DNA from: a bacterium
GTDB taxonomy: Bacteria > SZUA-79 > Acidulodesulfobacterales > Acidulodesulfobacteraceae
NCBI GenBank assembly: GCA_021818985.1
Contig: JAKASO010000001.1
Span: forward strand, 62,001 to 126,000
Direction: 5' to 3'
Length of the DNA stretch: 64,000 nt
The notes below the pieces were generated by a model that searched no databases, was not told the origin of the DNA, and saw nothing but the letters and a program-made list of their open reading frames with translations. Numbering within the stretch: position 1 is the stretch's first letter; every line of letters starts with the position of its first letter. The position numbers and the translations under genes were made by a program. Positions 46,215 to 54,269 of this stretch are shown here, piece by piece.

Positions 46215-48584
46215 TTAAGTTTTTATTTGTACATTAAAATCACTTCCCTCCCAACGGTTGGCGTTTATCCAATAAAATGTAAAAGCTATTTCACCGTCTT
46301 TAGGAATATCTGAAGAAGGTAAGTCGGCATAATAAACCCCTAAACCTGAATCTTTTGTTTGCGTATCTTTAACCGTGTGCCAGCCGTCATCGCTCCAGTG
46401 GACTAAAGCAGGGGAGAGGGTTTCGATACGCAATGTTTTGCCATACGGCATCTCATGCAGTTTATGATTAAAGCGCCATTGCACGATATTTGATGTTACG
46501 CCATTTTTAAGGTAACGGAAAACCGTCTGGGGAGGCATATCAAATACCCTTTCTTCCGTAAGCGAACGGACAAGTTTTAAATATTCGGCATGAGCCCATA
46601 CTAAAGGCATCGCCGAACCCGTCGGACGGCCGAAAAAAAGGCCCCGCTCAGGTATATCGGGACTGTCCCATATCTGTTCGGGTAAAAGACCGATGCCGTC
46701 TGCCATACCTTCCATAGTTTCAAGCAAACGCTTCGCTTCTTTGAAATTTCCGGCGGCTATTGCATAGTTGGCGCGCTCGCCGGTGAGTAAAGGCCATAGC
46801 CGCCCCCTGCCGGTACCGTCAAAGGGGCTTCCGTCTTCGTGTTCGCCGTAACCGTCCCCGTTATACCTATGCCAGCAGGGTCCCGAAGGAGTTTCTATTT
46901 TAAGTAAAGCGTCTATAACCTTTAATGTGTTAAGTATCCGCTTGTCGTCCGCATTTCTTAACCCAAAACGAACCAGAGCTAAAGTATCTGTACACACCAC
47001 GGAGGCAGCATTGGGGTAACAGGAAGCGGGAGGACGGTTTTTAATGCGTATAGTATCGTCGCCTTCTTCGAAATCAGGGGGAGTAACCCTGACATAATAA
47101 CCTTCAACCCCTATTTTATCCGCAAGCTCCCCGCCTTTTACATAAAGCCAGCGGTCTATGCATGAATACCATGCATCTGCGGTCTCGCGCAGATAAGGAG
47201 CGGCGCCGGCTTCACCCGCTAATTCGGCAAGCTCGGCGCCTGTTATAAGAGCGGCAATTTCAGCTGCAATAGTAAATGGAGTATATCCTCCGTTTTCTTC
47301 CCAGCGATCCTCTTGGGTAACGGGTCCATTTTTAACGATATAACTAAGAGCTTTTTTTATCATAGGCCAGAAACGGTAAATATCGCTTTCTAAAAGTGCC
47401 GTCTCCCTGCGGGCAAGGTCAAAAAGGAGAATGGGCAAGGCTGTTTCATCCATCTGGATGCCGCTCCAATATGGAAAACCGTCAATCCACATATTTTGCG
47501 GCCAATGTCCGTCCGATTCCTGCGTTGATTCAAGATAAACAAGAAAATTCATCACTTCCGTTTTAATGCCGGCGGCAATAAGAGCGCCTGCAGATTGTGC
47601 CATATCACGCGGCCAAACCAGATGATAACCGCCAAGGTCTCCATCACCCTTGGAAAAACCCCATGGTACAGCAAGGCTTGCAAGAATAGCTCCAGGAACA
47701 TATTTAGAACGGTGAATAATGATAACCATAGCGCTTGTAGAAAAAAGTTCATGTTTTTCGGCATAGAAAACCGGTTTTTGCTTTTGCCAGAATTGATGCC
47801 ATGTTTCGCTATAAGAATCAAGAAGGTTTTGAAAGCCTTCGTGGAGGGATGCTCTTGATTGCTGGGCAGCTTCCGTAGAATTGCGTCCAAATCCGAGCGC
47901 TAAAACGAAGGTATCGTTTTTAAGGTCTATTTCGCCTGTAAGCGCTACATTGCCGTTTTCAGCCCTTGTATAAAGTAAGGTAAGGTTGCCGTGACGGGTT
48001 AAATCCTGCCATCCGTCGGAAAATCCGACAAAACCCACCGAACAGGCTTTAAAGCCGGTATTATTCATAAGACAAAGGGAAGTGTTATGGCGGGAGGCAA
48101 AAAGCCCTGTCATTCCTTTGTAATCACCAACCCATGCCGTATTGCCGGCGCCGTAATTGCCGATATGCGAACCCGTGATTACATAGAGCCTGTAATTGCC
48201 GGGTTTTAATGGAATAAACCTTCCCCTTATAAGAACAACCGGCCTATCCGGATCGGTTATGATATCTTTTTCTAAGCGGTAATATCCCTTAGCGCAGACA
48301 CTTTCAAGATGATAAGCGGGAACGCCTGCATAAAAAAGCGACGATGAATGAACGGCGTGCCGTTTTTCTTCGGAAAAAAATCCATCGTCCGCCGTAATAA
48401 TAAAGCCGAGATCGCGAATAGCGGCCTCATCTATTCTTGGAGAATAGACTTCATTTAAGATGCCGTGGGAAATAGTAAACCAGACGGGGCTTCCTTTAAA
48501 AGCGGTTCCGACCCCGCTTTTATTAGCGCCCGTCCATCTTCCAGGAATTCCGGGCCATCCTGGAGCAAAAATTGGTTCCGACAT
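46215..48584 (-). CDS. Glycoside hydrolase family 15 glucoamylase/glucodextranase
   Basis: 789 aa. N-terminal beta-sandwich (about 1-270), then the (alpha/alpha)6 catalytic barrel (about 280-680). Typical segments are YHLVWPRDMAQSAGAL, IQMDETALPILLF (acid Glu) and GRGRLWPLLTGERANYA (base Glu), followed by a C-terminal beta-domain. No signal peptide, so it should work on intracellular alpha-glucans such as glycogen, releasing glucose. A glucose-dehydrogenase-like SDR is encoded 2.3 kb away. Good AAAGG-type ribosome-binding site. Confidence 0.9.
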   Translation of the reverse strand: MSEPIFAPGWPGIPGRWTGANKSGVGTAFKGSPVWFTISHGILNEVYSPRIDEAAIRDLGFIITADDGFFSEEKRHAVHSSSLFYAGVPAYHLESVCAKGYYRLEKDIITDPDRPVVLIRGRFIPLKPGNYRLYVITGSHIGNYGAGNTAWVGDYKGMTGLFASRHNTSLCLMNNTGFKACSVGFVGFSDGWQDLTRHGNLTLLYTRAENGNVALTGEIDLKNDTFVLALGFGRNSTEAAQQSRASLHEGFQNLLDSYSETWHQFWQKQKPVFYAEKHELFSTSAMVIIIHRSKYVPGAILASLAVPWGFSKGDGDLGGYHLVWPRDMAQSAGALIAAGIKTEVMNFLVYLESTQESDGHWPQNMWIDGFPYWSGIQMDETALPILLFDLARRETALLESDIYRFWPMIKKALSYIVKNGPVTQEDRWEENGGYTPFTIAAEIAALITGAELAELAGEAGAAPYLRETADAWYSCIDRWLYVKGGELADKIGVEGYYVRVTPPDFEEGDDTIRIKNRPPASCYPNAASVVCTDTLALVRFGLRNADDKRILNTLKVIDALLKIETPSGPCWHRYNGDGYGEHEDGSPFDGTGRGRLWPLLTGERANYAIAAGNFKEAKRLLETMEGMADGIGLLPEQIWDSPDIPERGLFFGRPTGSAMPLVWAHAEYLKLVRSLTEERVFDMPPQTVFRYLKNGVTSNIVQWRFNHKLHEMPYGKTLRIETLSPALVHWSDDGWHTVKDTQTKDSGLGVYYADLPSSDIPKDGEIAFTFYWINANRWEGSDFNVQIKT

Positions 48585-48596
48585 GTTAAACCTTTT

Positions 48597-48731
48597 TTAA
48601 ATATATTGCCGTTCTATTGCCGTCATATTTAACAACTTTAACCATTCCGCTGTTTTATTAATTAAAACTTTTCTTCTATATTTAGGACACCATACTACAT
48701 GATATTTGCAAGAATAAACTGTATAACTATA
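48597..48731 (-). pseudogene. TnpA transposase fragment, IS200/IS605 family
   Basis: About 45 codons, no start, stop TAA at 48597-48599. It contains YSCKYHVVWCPKYRRKVL, the hallmark N-terminal segment of Y1 HUH transposases, then unrelated residues. The HUH and Tyr motifs are gone, so it is inactive. Confidence 0.78.
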
Positions 48732-48812
48732 TTATTATTATATAATATAATACAAGAAAAATTTATCGCCTTATATCCCCATTGCTAAAGCAAGGGGTTT
48801 TACGACAACTGT
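48597..48812 (-). mobile_element. Decayed IS200/IS605-family element (left end plus transposase start)
   Basis: Between dsrE-like and GH15 genes. Contains the imperfect hairpin at 48777-48797 (CCCC-TTGC/GCAA-GGGG with a bulged base), typical of IS200/IS605 ends, followed on the minus strand by a TnpA start. The rest of TnpA, any tnpB, and the right end are absent. A second hairpin (GCATCT/AGATGC) at about 48837-48853 may also belong to it. Confidence 0.7.
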
Positions 48813-48867
48813 CGGTAAACATAATGTATAAGTCCGGCATCTGTAAAAGATGCGTGGCATTTCCATT

Positions 48868-49350
48868 TTACATTGCAATTAGATAAGTATAACCCTCGTT
48901 TATTTTCTTAAAAACCTGCAGGGTGCCACCGGGAACTATCTTTACGAAGCCGGGTATGTTTTTAGGGTTAATGCCGTTTAACATCAAGGCGTTGCCGCTG
49001 ACCCTGAAACTAACGCCTTTACTTCTGAGCATATGAAGCGTCTTACTATACTGCTTGTGTGAAGGAATTAGCGATTTTACAACCGGTCCGTAGATAACTA
49101 CCTGAATGGAATATTTTTTACCTTCCGATCTAAGATATTTTACCGCATGCATTACATTTGCCATAGAAATAATAAATTGCTGCCCCGGCAGATTGACGCC
49201 AACGACTATCTTTACGGGTTTATTATAGTTTTTATAAAACCCGCCGTAATTAAGCTTTTGCATAGCAAATGCGGAAACCGAACCTAAACCTAAAATTAAA
49301 ATAAGAACCGAAACAGCCGTTAAAAATAACCTAATCTTAAACATAAGCAT
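48868..49350 (-). CDS. Exported DsrE-like protein without cysteines
   Basis: 160 aa. Sec-type signal peptide (about 1-29, ending near SAFAMQ). The mature part has a DsrE/DsrF-like alpha/beta pattern (VKIVVGVNLPGQQFIISMAN, QVVIYGPVVKSLIPSH, LRSKGVSFRVSGNAL). It has no cysteine at all, so the sulfur-transfer chemistry of DsrE cannot apply. A family of periplasmic DsrE-like proteins is known; role is unclear. Good GGGGG-like ribosome-binding site. Confidence 0.72.
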   Translation of the reverse strand: MLMFKIRLFLTAVSVLILILGLGSVSAFAMQKLNYGGFYKNYNKPVKIVVGVNLPGQQFIISMANVMHAVKYLRSEGKKYSIQVVIYGPVVKSLIPSHKQYSKTLHMLRSKGVSFRVSGNALMLNGINPKNIPGFVKIVPGGTLQVFKKINEGYTYLIAM

Positions 49351-49844
49351 AATCCCCCTTCTAAAATTATTAATTGTTTATAATATATTCTATAATCGAT
49401 TAATAATATATTTAATTATTACCATATACAAGACATTTTTTTATTTTATGTTAATAACTTTTAAAATGTCTATCTATAAATAACTTTAAATAACTTTTAA
49501 TTTGTCTATTCCTTAACTAAAAATAAAAAAACAAGCGGATAATATCCAAAGCTTAATTTTATCATTATTATAAATCTTATAGTTAAATATAATGTCAGGT
49601 CTTTTTTAAGCCTATAAATTGCGATATAATTATATATAAATATAAAAATTAAAAATGTCACCAAGATGATGGAATTTTATTGCTTTATGAAGTTATGATA
49701 TACTGGTATATATAATTATATACAATTGCAAATTTTGCTCGACCTTGCACTTAACTATAAGGTTTATATTTATAATATATATATATATATATATAAAGTA
49801 TAATAATTGTACTCAGCTACTGATAATAAATAATACATTGTGCT
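49351..49844. other. Divergent intergenic region, repeats only
   Basis: 494 AT-rich bases between divergent genes. Contains a TA dinucleotide run at about 49778-49796, two similar 20-mers near 49450-49510, and a fragment (TTAAAAATGTCACC, 49649-49662) identical to part of the 74-bp dispersed repeat. No coding frame, small peptide precursor or RNA gene is supported. Confidence 0.5.
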
Positions 49845-50861
49845 ATGGACGGGTATAACAATAAAAACCGGAATAACGAGTTTTATATACAGTGGCATTT
49901 TATAGACTCCTGCAATCTAAGGTGCAGCCATTGTTATCAAAAAGACTATAACCACAAAGACATAAATTTTAACATGCTTAAATCTATTTTTTTAAAAATA
50001 GACGAAGCTATGTCGAAATGGAGAATGAATTGCTTTATTTCGCTGACCGGCGGAGAGCCTTTTTTAAAACCAGCAGGTCTTTTTTATTTAATAGATTTAA
50101 TCGAAAAATCGGATAATTTTAAAAAATTTGCGATATTGACCAACGGCACATTAATTGACAACCGTATAATAAACAAAATTAAGGATTATAAAAAACTTTC
50201 CGAAATTCAAGTATCTTTAGATGGCCACGATGAAGAAACACATGATAATATAAGAGGCAGGGGAACTTTTTTAAAAGCAGTGGAATCTATCAAAAAACTT
50301 AAGAATGCCGGCATTAAAACATCGGTGATGTTCACCCTTCATAAAAAAAATATGGGGTCTGCCGTCAAGATGCCCGCACTTGCGGATTCCCTGAAAATAG
50401 ATGCCCTGACTGTGGAGCGAATGACAACTATGAGCGAGGCCGAAAAGGAGGAATTTTTTATAGATGCCTTGGAATTAAAAAAAGTTTATTCCGATGTTTA
50501 TTATAAAGCGAAAAAGGAATTATCGGGCAAGGATACCAAATTAGTAACATCAAGACCGCTGTGGAATCTGATAGACGAGAATACCGGCGGTTACTGTCCC
50601 GTCGGGTTTTCTTCTATTTGCATCATGCATGACGGAACATTACTGCCGTGCAGAAGGCTTTACCTGCCGCTCGGCAACATCCTGACCGACGGACTTTTCA
50701 AGGTATGGTATAATTCGGATATTTTATGGCAAATGAGAAAAAGAGATGCCACGAATGAATGCTCAAGTTGCGCCCATATCGAAAGGTGCGGCGGATGCAA
50801 AGCTATAAGTTATTATAGCAACAAAGATTTAAACACAAAAGACCCGCAGTGCTGGATATAG
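49845..50861 (+). CDS. Radical SAM/SPASM-domain protein
   Basis: 338 aa. Radical SAM motif CNLRCSHCYQ near residue 25, SAM-binding TGGEPF, and a SPASM-type end with CPVGFSSICIMHDGTLLPC, CSSCAHIERCGGC and a final Cys near the end for auxiliary 4Fe-4S clusters. Such enzymes modify ribosomal peptides, quinohaem-type proteins or haem (AhbC/AhbD). No obvious precursor peptide gene is next to it. Expressed alone. Substrate cannot be assigned. Confidence 0.85.
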   Translation: MDGYNNKNRNNEFYIQWHFIDSCNLRCSHCYQKDYNHKDINFNMLKSIFLKIDEAMSKWRMNCFISLTGGEPFLKPAGLFYLIDLIEKSDNFKKFAILTNGTLIDNRIINKIKDYKKLSEIQVSLDGHDEETHDNIRGRGTFLKAVESIKKLKNAGIKTSVMFTLHKKNMGSAVKMPALADSLKIDALTVERMTTMSEAEKEEFFIDALELKKVYSDVYYKAKKELSGKDTKLVTSRPLWNLIDENTGGYCPVGFSSICIMHDGTLLPCRRLYLPLGNILTDGLFKVWYNSDILWQMRKRDATNECSSCAHIERCGGCKAISYYSNKDLNTKDPQCWI

Positions 50862-50887
50862 TTTCTAATACAGGTTTTTATTTAACA

Positions 50888-51670
50888 TCAGCCGCCGTGA
50901 GTAAAGTTAGAATAGTCAATCATAGCTCCGTCCACAAATATTGTGCTTCCTGTTACATAAGAAGCATAATCGGAAACTAAAAAGGCGGCTACCCGGGCTA
51001 CTTCTTCACATTCCCCCATTCTTCCAAGCGGTATTTTTTTAAGAAGATTGCCAAGGGTCTCAGGATTATTCCAAACACTTTGATTAATAGGCGTTTTAAT
51101 TGCGCCGGGAGCTAAAGACATTATTCTTATTCCCAAGGATCCTACTTCCTGAGCCATAGTTTTTGTCAACATAGATAAACCTGCTTTTGCAGCGGTATAT
51201 CCACTGTAACCGCTCCATGGAATATTTTCATGAACCGAGGTTATATTCAAGATTACGCCGCTTTTTTGGGCTACCATATATTTTAAAACTTCCCTGGCAC
51301 AATAAAACGGTCCAAAAAGGTTAATTTTTACTACCTTTTCCCACTCGGATATATTGGATTCCCATACAAGAGAGCGAACTCCGTCAATTCCCGCATTATT
51401 TACAAGAATATCTATTCCACCCCATTCTTTTACAAAGGTGTTTATCATTACTTCAACCGACCCTGCATCCGAAACATCCGCCTGCAAAGCAAGTACGCTG
51501 GCTCCATTTTTTCTTATCTCTGAAGCTATCTTCCCGGCTGCTTCCGCTTCCGAATGATAGTTAAGACCTATCTTTGCCCCGTCAGCCGCAAATTCCTTGG
51601 CAATAACCTCGCCAAGCCCTGAACTTGCGCCTGTAATTAAAGCTCTCTTGCCTTTTAAACTGATATCCAT
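50888..51670 (-). CDS. Short-chain dehydrogenase (glucose 1-dehydrogenase-like)
   Basis: 260 aa. NAD(P) motif TGASSGLGEVIA, NNAGIDG, catalytic Ser in ITSVHE region and YTAAK active site, C-terminal FVDGAMIDYSN. Glucose 1-dehydrogenases of the SDR group have this layout, but related enzymes act on many alcohols. The gene follows the ATP synthase c gene by 33 bases and may be cotranscribed by chance. The nearby GH15 supports a glucose role weakly. Confidence 0.82.
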   Translation of the reverse strand: MDISLKGKRALITGASSGLGEVIAKEFAADGAKIGLNYHSEAEAAGKIASEIRKNGASVLALQADVSDAGSVEVMINTFVKEWGGIDILVNNAGIDGVRSLVWESNISEWEKVVKINLFGPFYCAREVLKYMVAQKSGVILNITSVHENIPWSGYSGYTAAKAGLSMLTKTMAQEVGSLGIRIMSLAPGAIKTPINQSVWNNPETLGNLLKKIPLGRMGECEEVARVAAFLVSDYASYVTGSTIFVDGAMIDYSNFTHGG

Positions 51671-51703
51671 AATTTATCTATAATTAAATTGATGTAAAAA
51701 AAA

Positions 51704-52096
51704 TTACCCCAGAATTATTCCTTTGAAAGGATTTGCATAGAAAAGTATAAAGGTGATTAAAAGCGCGTACAGGGCTAAAGATTCCATTATAGCCATACCG
51801 GTTATCATCCAAATTATTAATTTCTTTTCCATTTCTGGATTTCTTGACATTGCTTCCAATGCGCCTCTTACGGCACTTCCCATACCCGCGCCGGCTCCGA
51901 TCACGCCTAAGCCTATAGCAAGCCCGCCCCCCAAAGCCGACAAACCAAAATACAGGCTTTTGGCAAGCAGTATAGTCGAATGATTTGAAAGCGTCATATG
52001 ACTTGCCGTTTTAGCTCCCACACCCGCTGCAAAAGTTTTTGCACTACTCAATAAAAGTACTGTAAACGTTAAAATAGAAGCAAAGAATTTAACCAT
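51704..52096 (-). CDS. atpE: ATP synthase Fo subunit c, second copy
   Basis: 130 aa from the ATG at 52094-52096, which has a strong GGAGGAGGG site at 52102-52110; a GTG 10 codons upstream is unlikely. Signal-peptide-like N-terminus (about 1-24), then the hairpin: GGGLAIGLGVIGAGAGMGSA, polar loop RNPE, and helix 2 with the ion-site Glu in MAIMESLALYALLITF. The Na+-type Gln of helix 1 is Met here and the Pro is Ala, so proton use is expected. Lies directly after atpB and is a diverged duplicate of the gene at 52985. Confidence 0.9.
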   Translation of the reverse strand: MVKFFASILTFTVLLLSSAKTFAAGVGAKTASHMTLSNHSTILLAKSLYFGLSALGGGLAIGLGVIGAGAGMGSAVRGALEAMSRNPEMEKKLIIWMITGMAIMESLALYALLITFILFYANPFKGIILG

Positions 52097-52228
52097 TTTA
52101 GCCCTCCTCCTCTTTAATAGTGTCACATTCTGAACAGTATTAGTATCTTATTTTATCTTATTCTAAAAATGTTGCATACTAACACATTAATATATTAATA
52201 TAAAGATATCTTTAAAAAATTAATGTTA

Positions 52229-52876
52229 CTATTCTAACGTAAAAGCAATATAAATAATTGCAAGTAAATAAAATACAAAAGCTTGCATAAAATCAGTAAA
52301 TATTTGCAAATACATTATTATTACGGGAATAACCCACGGAAGCAAAAATAAAATGACGGTTACCATAAACTCTTCCGCAAAAATATTTGCAAATAGTCGC
52401 AATGCATGGGAAAGCGGCCTTGATAAAGCAGTCATAATCTCAATAATTACCATTAGCGGGGCAATAAAAATAAGCGGACCCAAAAATTTCTTAATATATC
52501 TAATTCCGTGTTTTTTAATGCCGACAGCATGAGACAGCAAAAATACAATCAATGCTAAAGTGGCAGTGGTATCAATTGTAGCCGTGGGAGATGTAAATCC
52601 GGGAATGCTTCCAAGTAAATTAGAAAATAAGATAAACACGGCAAACGAGGCTATTAATGGAAGATATACTTCCCCTTCTTCACCTATTATTTCCTTAAGA
52701 AAGTATTCCGTCATTACGATTACGAGTTCAAAAAAACTTTGAATTCCATTTGGAACAACCTGTAAATTTCTTCCCACAATAAAACTTACAAGAAGAATGA
52801 ATGCCATAACAAGTATGGTCATAGTCCAATATTCAGGTATTCCGGAAATACTTAAAAGGATAGGGGCTTTTAACAT
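52229..52876 (-). CDS. atpB: ATP synthase Fo subunit a
   Basis: 215 aa, five or six membrane helices. The essential Arg is in LSHALRLFANI, with GEEGEVYLPLIASF and PGFTSPTATID typical of proteobacterial subunit a. Flanked on both sides by subunit c genes (108 bases after one, 132 before the other), an unusual layout. The F1 and b-subunit genes are not in the window. Confidence 0.93.
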   Translation of the reverse strand: MLKAPILLSISGIPEYWTMTILVMAFILLVSFIVGRNLQVVPNGIQSFFELVIVMTEYFLKEIIGEEGEVYLPLIASFAVFILFSNLLGSIPGFTSPTATIDTTATLALIVFLLSHAVGIKKHGIRYIKKFLGPLIFIAPLMVIIEIMTALSRPLSHALRLFANIFAEEFMVTVILFLLPWVIPVIIMYLQIFTDFMQAFVFYLLAIIYIAFTLE

Positions 52877-52984
52877 AAATTTTAATTTTTCAAAACTTTA
52901 AATTGTTATATTATTTTTATATACATATAGCCGCTTTCATCTCTCCTTTAAAAATAAAAAGGAGAGGATTCTCGCTCTGGTTTC

Positions 52985-53386
52985 CTAAAATATTCCTTTA
53001 AATGGATTTGCGTAAAAAAGTATAAATGTAATTAAAAGCGCATATAGGGCTAAGGCTTCGGCGATTGCAACGCCTGTTATCATCCATATTACCACTCGTT
53101 TTTCCATTCCCGGATTTCTACCCATTCCGTTCAATGCTCCCCTTACGGTACCACCCCTGCCTACGCCAACACCAATAACACCTAACCCGATGGCAATTCC
53201 TCCACCCAGGACTACCAAGCCAAAAAATAAGCTCTTGGAAAGAAGAGTGATCGAATGATGCACAAGTTCTCTATGGGGTAAAATTTTAACTTCAGCGACC
53301 TTTCTTACAAAAGCATTTGCATTATTAAAGAAAAACAATGTAAATCCCGAGATCATACTTAAGATTACGATAAAAAACCTGACCAT
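52985..53386 (-). CDS. atpE: ATP synthase Fo subunit c, first copy, atypical
   Basis: 133 aa. N-terminal hydrophobic leader (about 1-26), then helix 1 GGGIAIGLGVIGVGVGRGGT, loop RNPG and helix 2 with Glu in VAIAEALALYALLITF. Where Na+-type c subunits have Gln and E. coli has a non-polar residue, this copy has Arg (GVGRGG), and the loop lacks the acidic residue after NP. It may form mixed rings with the other copy or act in a distinct ring. Good GGGAGGG site before ATG. Confidence 0.88.
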   Translation of the reverse strand: MVRFFIVILSMISGFTLFFFNNANAFVRKVAEVKILPHRELVHHSITLLSKSLFFGLVVLGGGIAIGLGVIGVGVGRGGTVRGALNGMGRNPGMEKRVVIWMITGVAIAEALALYALLITFILFYANPFKGIF

Positions 53387-53458
53387 TTCAACCCTCCCAT
53401 TAATATTATAATATTGATATTATAATTTAAAAATCGTTTCTACGCCTTTAACTTTAAA

Positions 53459-53887
53459 TTAAAAGGGCGAAAATAACAACCACAAAATTGCCATTGAAAG
53501 TGGAATTATCGTAATACCCATGGCTAAAATAACAAAATTAAACTTAAAAAAATTAAAAACTATTATAAGAAAAATTAAAACCAAGAGCAAGTCTCTAATT
53601 AAAATAAAATTTATTCCAAATACACTTATCTTTTGCATATTTTTAAAGACATACAAAGTAAGATCGGCAAAAACAAAAAAAGATAATAGAAATCCGATTA
53701 AAATACTTAAAAATATATTTGGAATTTTAAATACAAGCTCTACCGCTCCGCCTATAACGCAAAAAAGAAAGCCAACACAGAACTCAATTACTACTATTTT
53801 GTATTTTAAAGAAAGATTGTTAAAGCTTTGTGTTAAGCTCTTTTTTAATTGCCTTATAAATTTCATAAATTCCGGCAGCAAAACCAA
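53459..53887 (-). CDS. atpI: ATP synthase-associated protein AtpI-like
   Basis: 142 aa if started at the TTG at 53887; about four hydrophobic segments. The start is uncertain because it overlaps atpZ by 68 bases; the next Met is seven residues in (MKFIRQ). It resembles the small membrane protein AtpI that helps c-ring assembly and magnesium or calcium handling. Assignment is mainly from position in atpZ-atpI-c-a order. Confidence 0.65.
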   Translation of the reverse strand: MVLLPEFMKFIRQLKKSLTQSFNNLSLKYKIVVIEFCVGFLFCVIGGAVELVFKIPNIFLSILIGFLLSFFVFADLTLYVFKNMQKISVFGINFILIRDLLLVLIFLIIVFNFFKFNFVILAMGITIIPLSMAILWLLFSPF

Positions 53888-54044
53888 GTAAAGTAAAAAT
53901 TATCATAAAAATAAATTTAAAACCGAAATATTTATCAATTAAATAACCTATAAAAAAGCCTACTAAAGAAGATATCAGCAGATTAAGCCCTAACGAACTC
54001 ATTCTGGCAACTTGTTTCATGAACTCCTTATCTTTCTTATTCAT
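53820..54044 (-). CDS. atpZ: AtpZ/AtpQ-type ATP synthase accessory protein
   Basis: 74 aa. Two membrane helices with GLNLLISSLVGFFIGYLID and FKFIFMIIFTLLGFAAGIYE, the AtpZ pattern (F0F1-ATPase subunit, putative). Short charged N-terminus. First gene of the atpZ-atpI-c-a-c cluster. Preceded by the terminator of the cytochrome operon, so the cluster needs its own promoter in 54045-54150. Confidence 0.82.
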   Translation of the reverse strand: MNKKDKEFMKQVARMSSLGLNLLISSLVGFFIGYLIDKYFGFKFIFMIIFTLLGFAAGIYEIYKAIKKELNTKL

Positions 54045-54152
54045 TTTTTGCGGTCATTTAAATAATAATATAATAAACTAAACTGCAAAGAATAACAATG
54101 CATAAAACTAAACGCGGCAGATCGTAAAATAAATAAAAAATAAATTTTAATT

Positions 54153-54202
54153 ATAAAAAAATAGGCATTTACTTTATAAGTAAGTAAATGCCTATTTTTA
54201 TA
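54153..54202. terminator. Strong bidirectional terminator hairpin
   Basis: Perfect 18-bp stem (54157-54174 with 54182-54199) and 7-base loop, with T-rich flanks on both strands. It ends the minus-strand Rieske/cytochrome b operon about 70 bases after its last gene. Placed before atpZ, so the two operons are separated. Confidence 0.88.
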
Positions 54203-54269
54203 CTAAACGCTCATTACAGATAATATTTTTTACCTAACTTTTATCTTAATTGTCCTGACACCGGTTATT

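Noticed and set aside
53520-53891. Plus-strand Lys-rich frame of 123 codons
   Set aside because: It is antisense to atpI and atpZ; its Lys/Ile content simply mirrors their hydrophobic codons.
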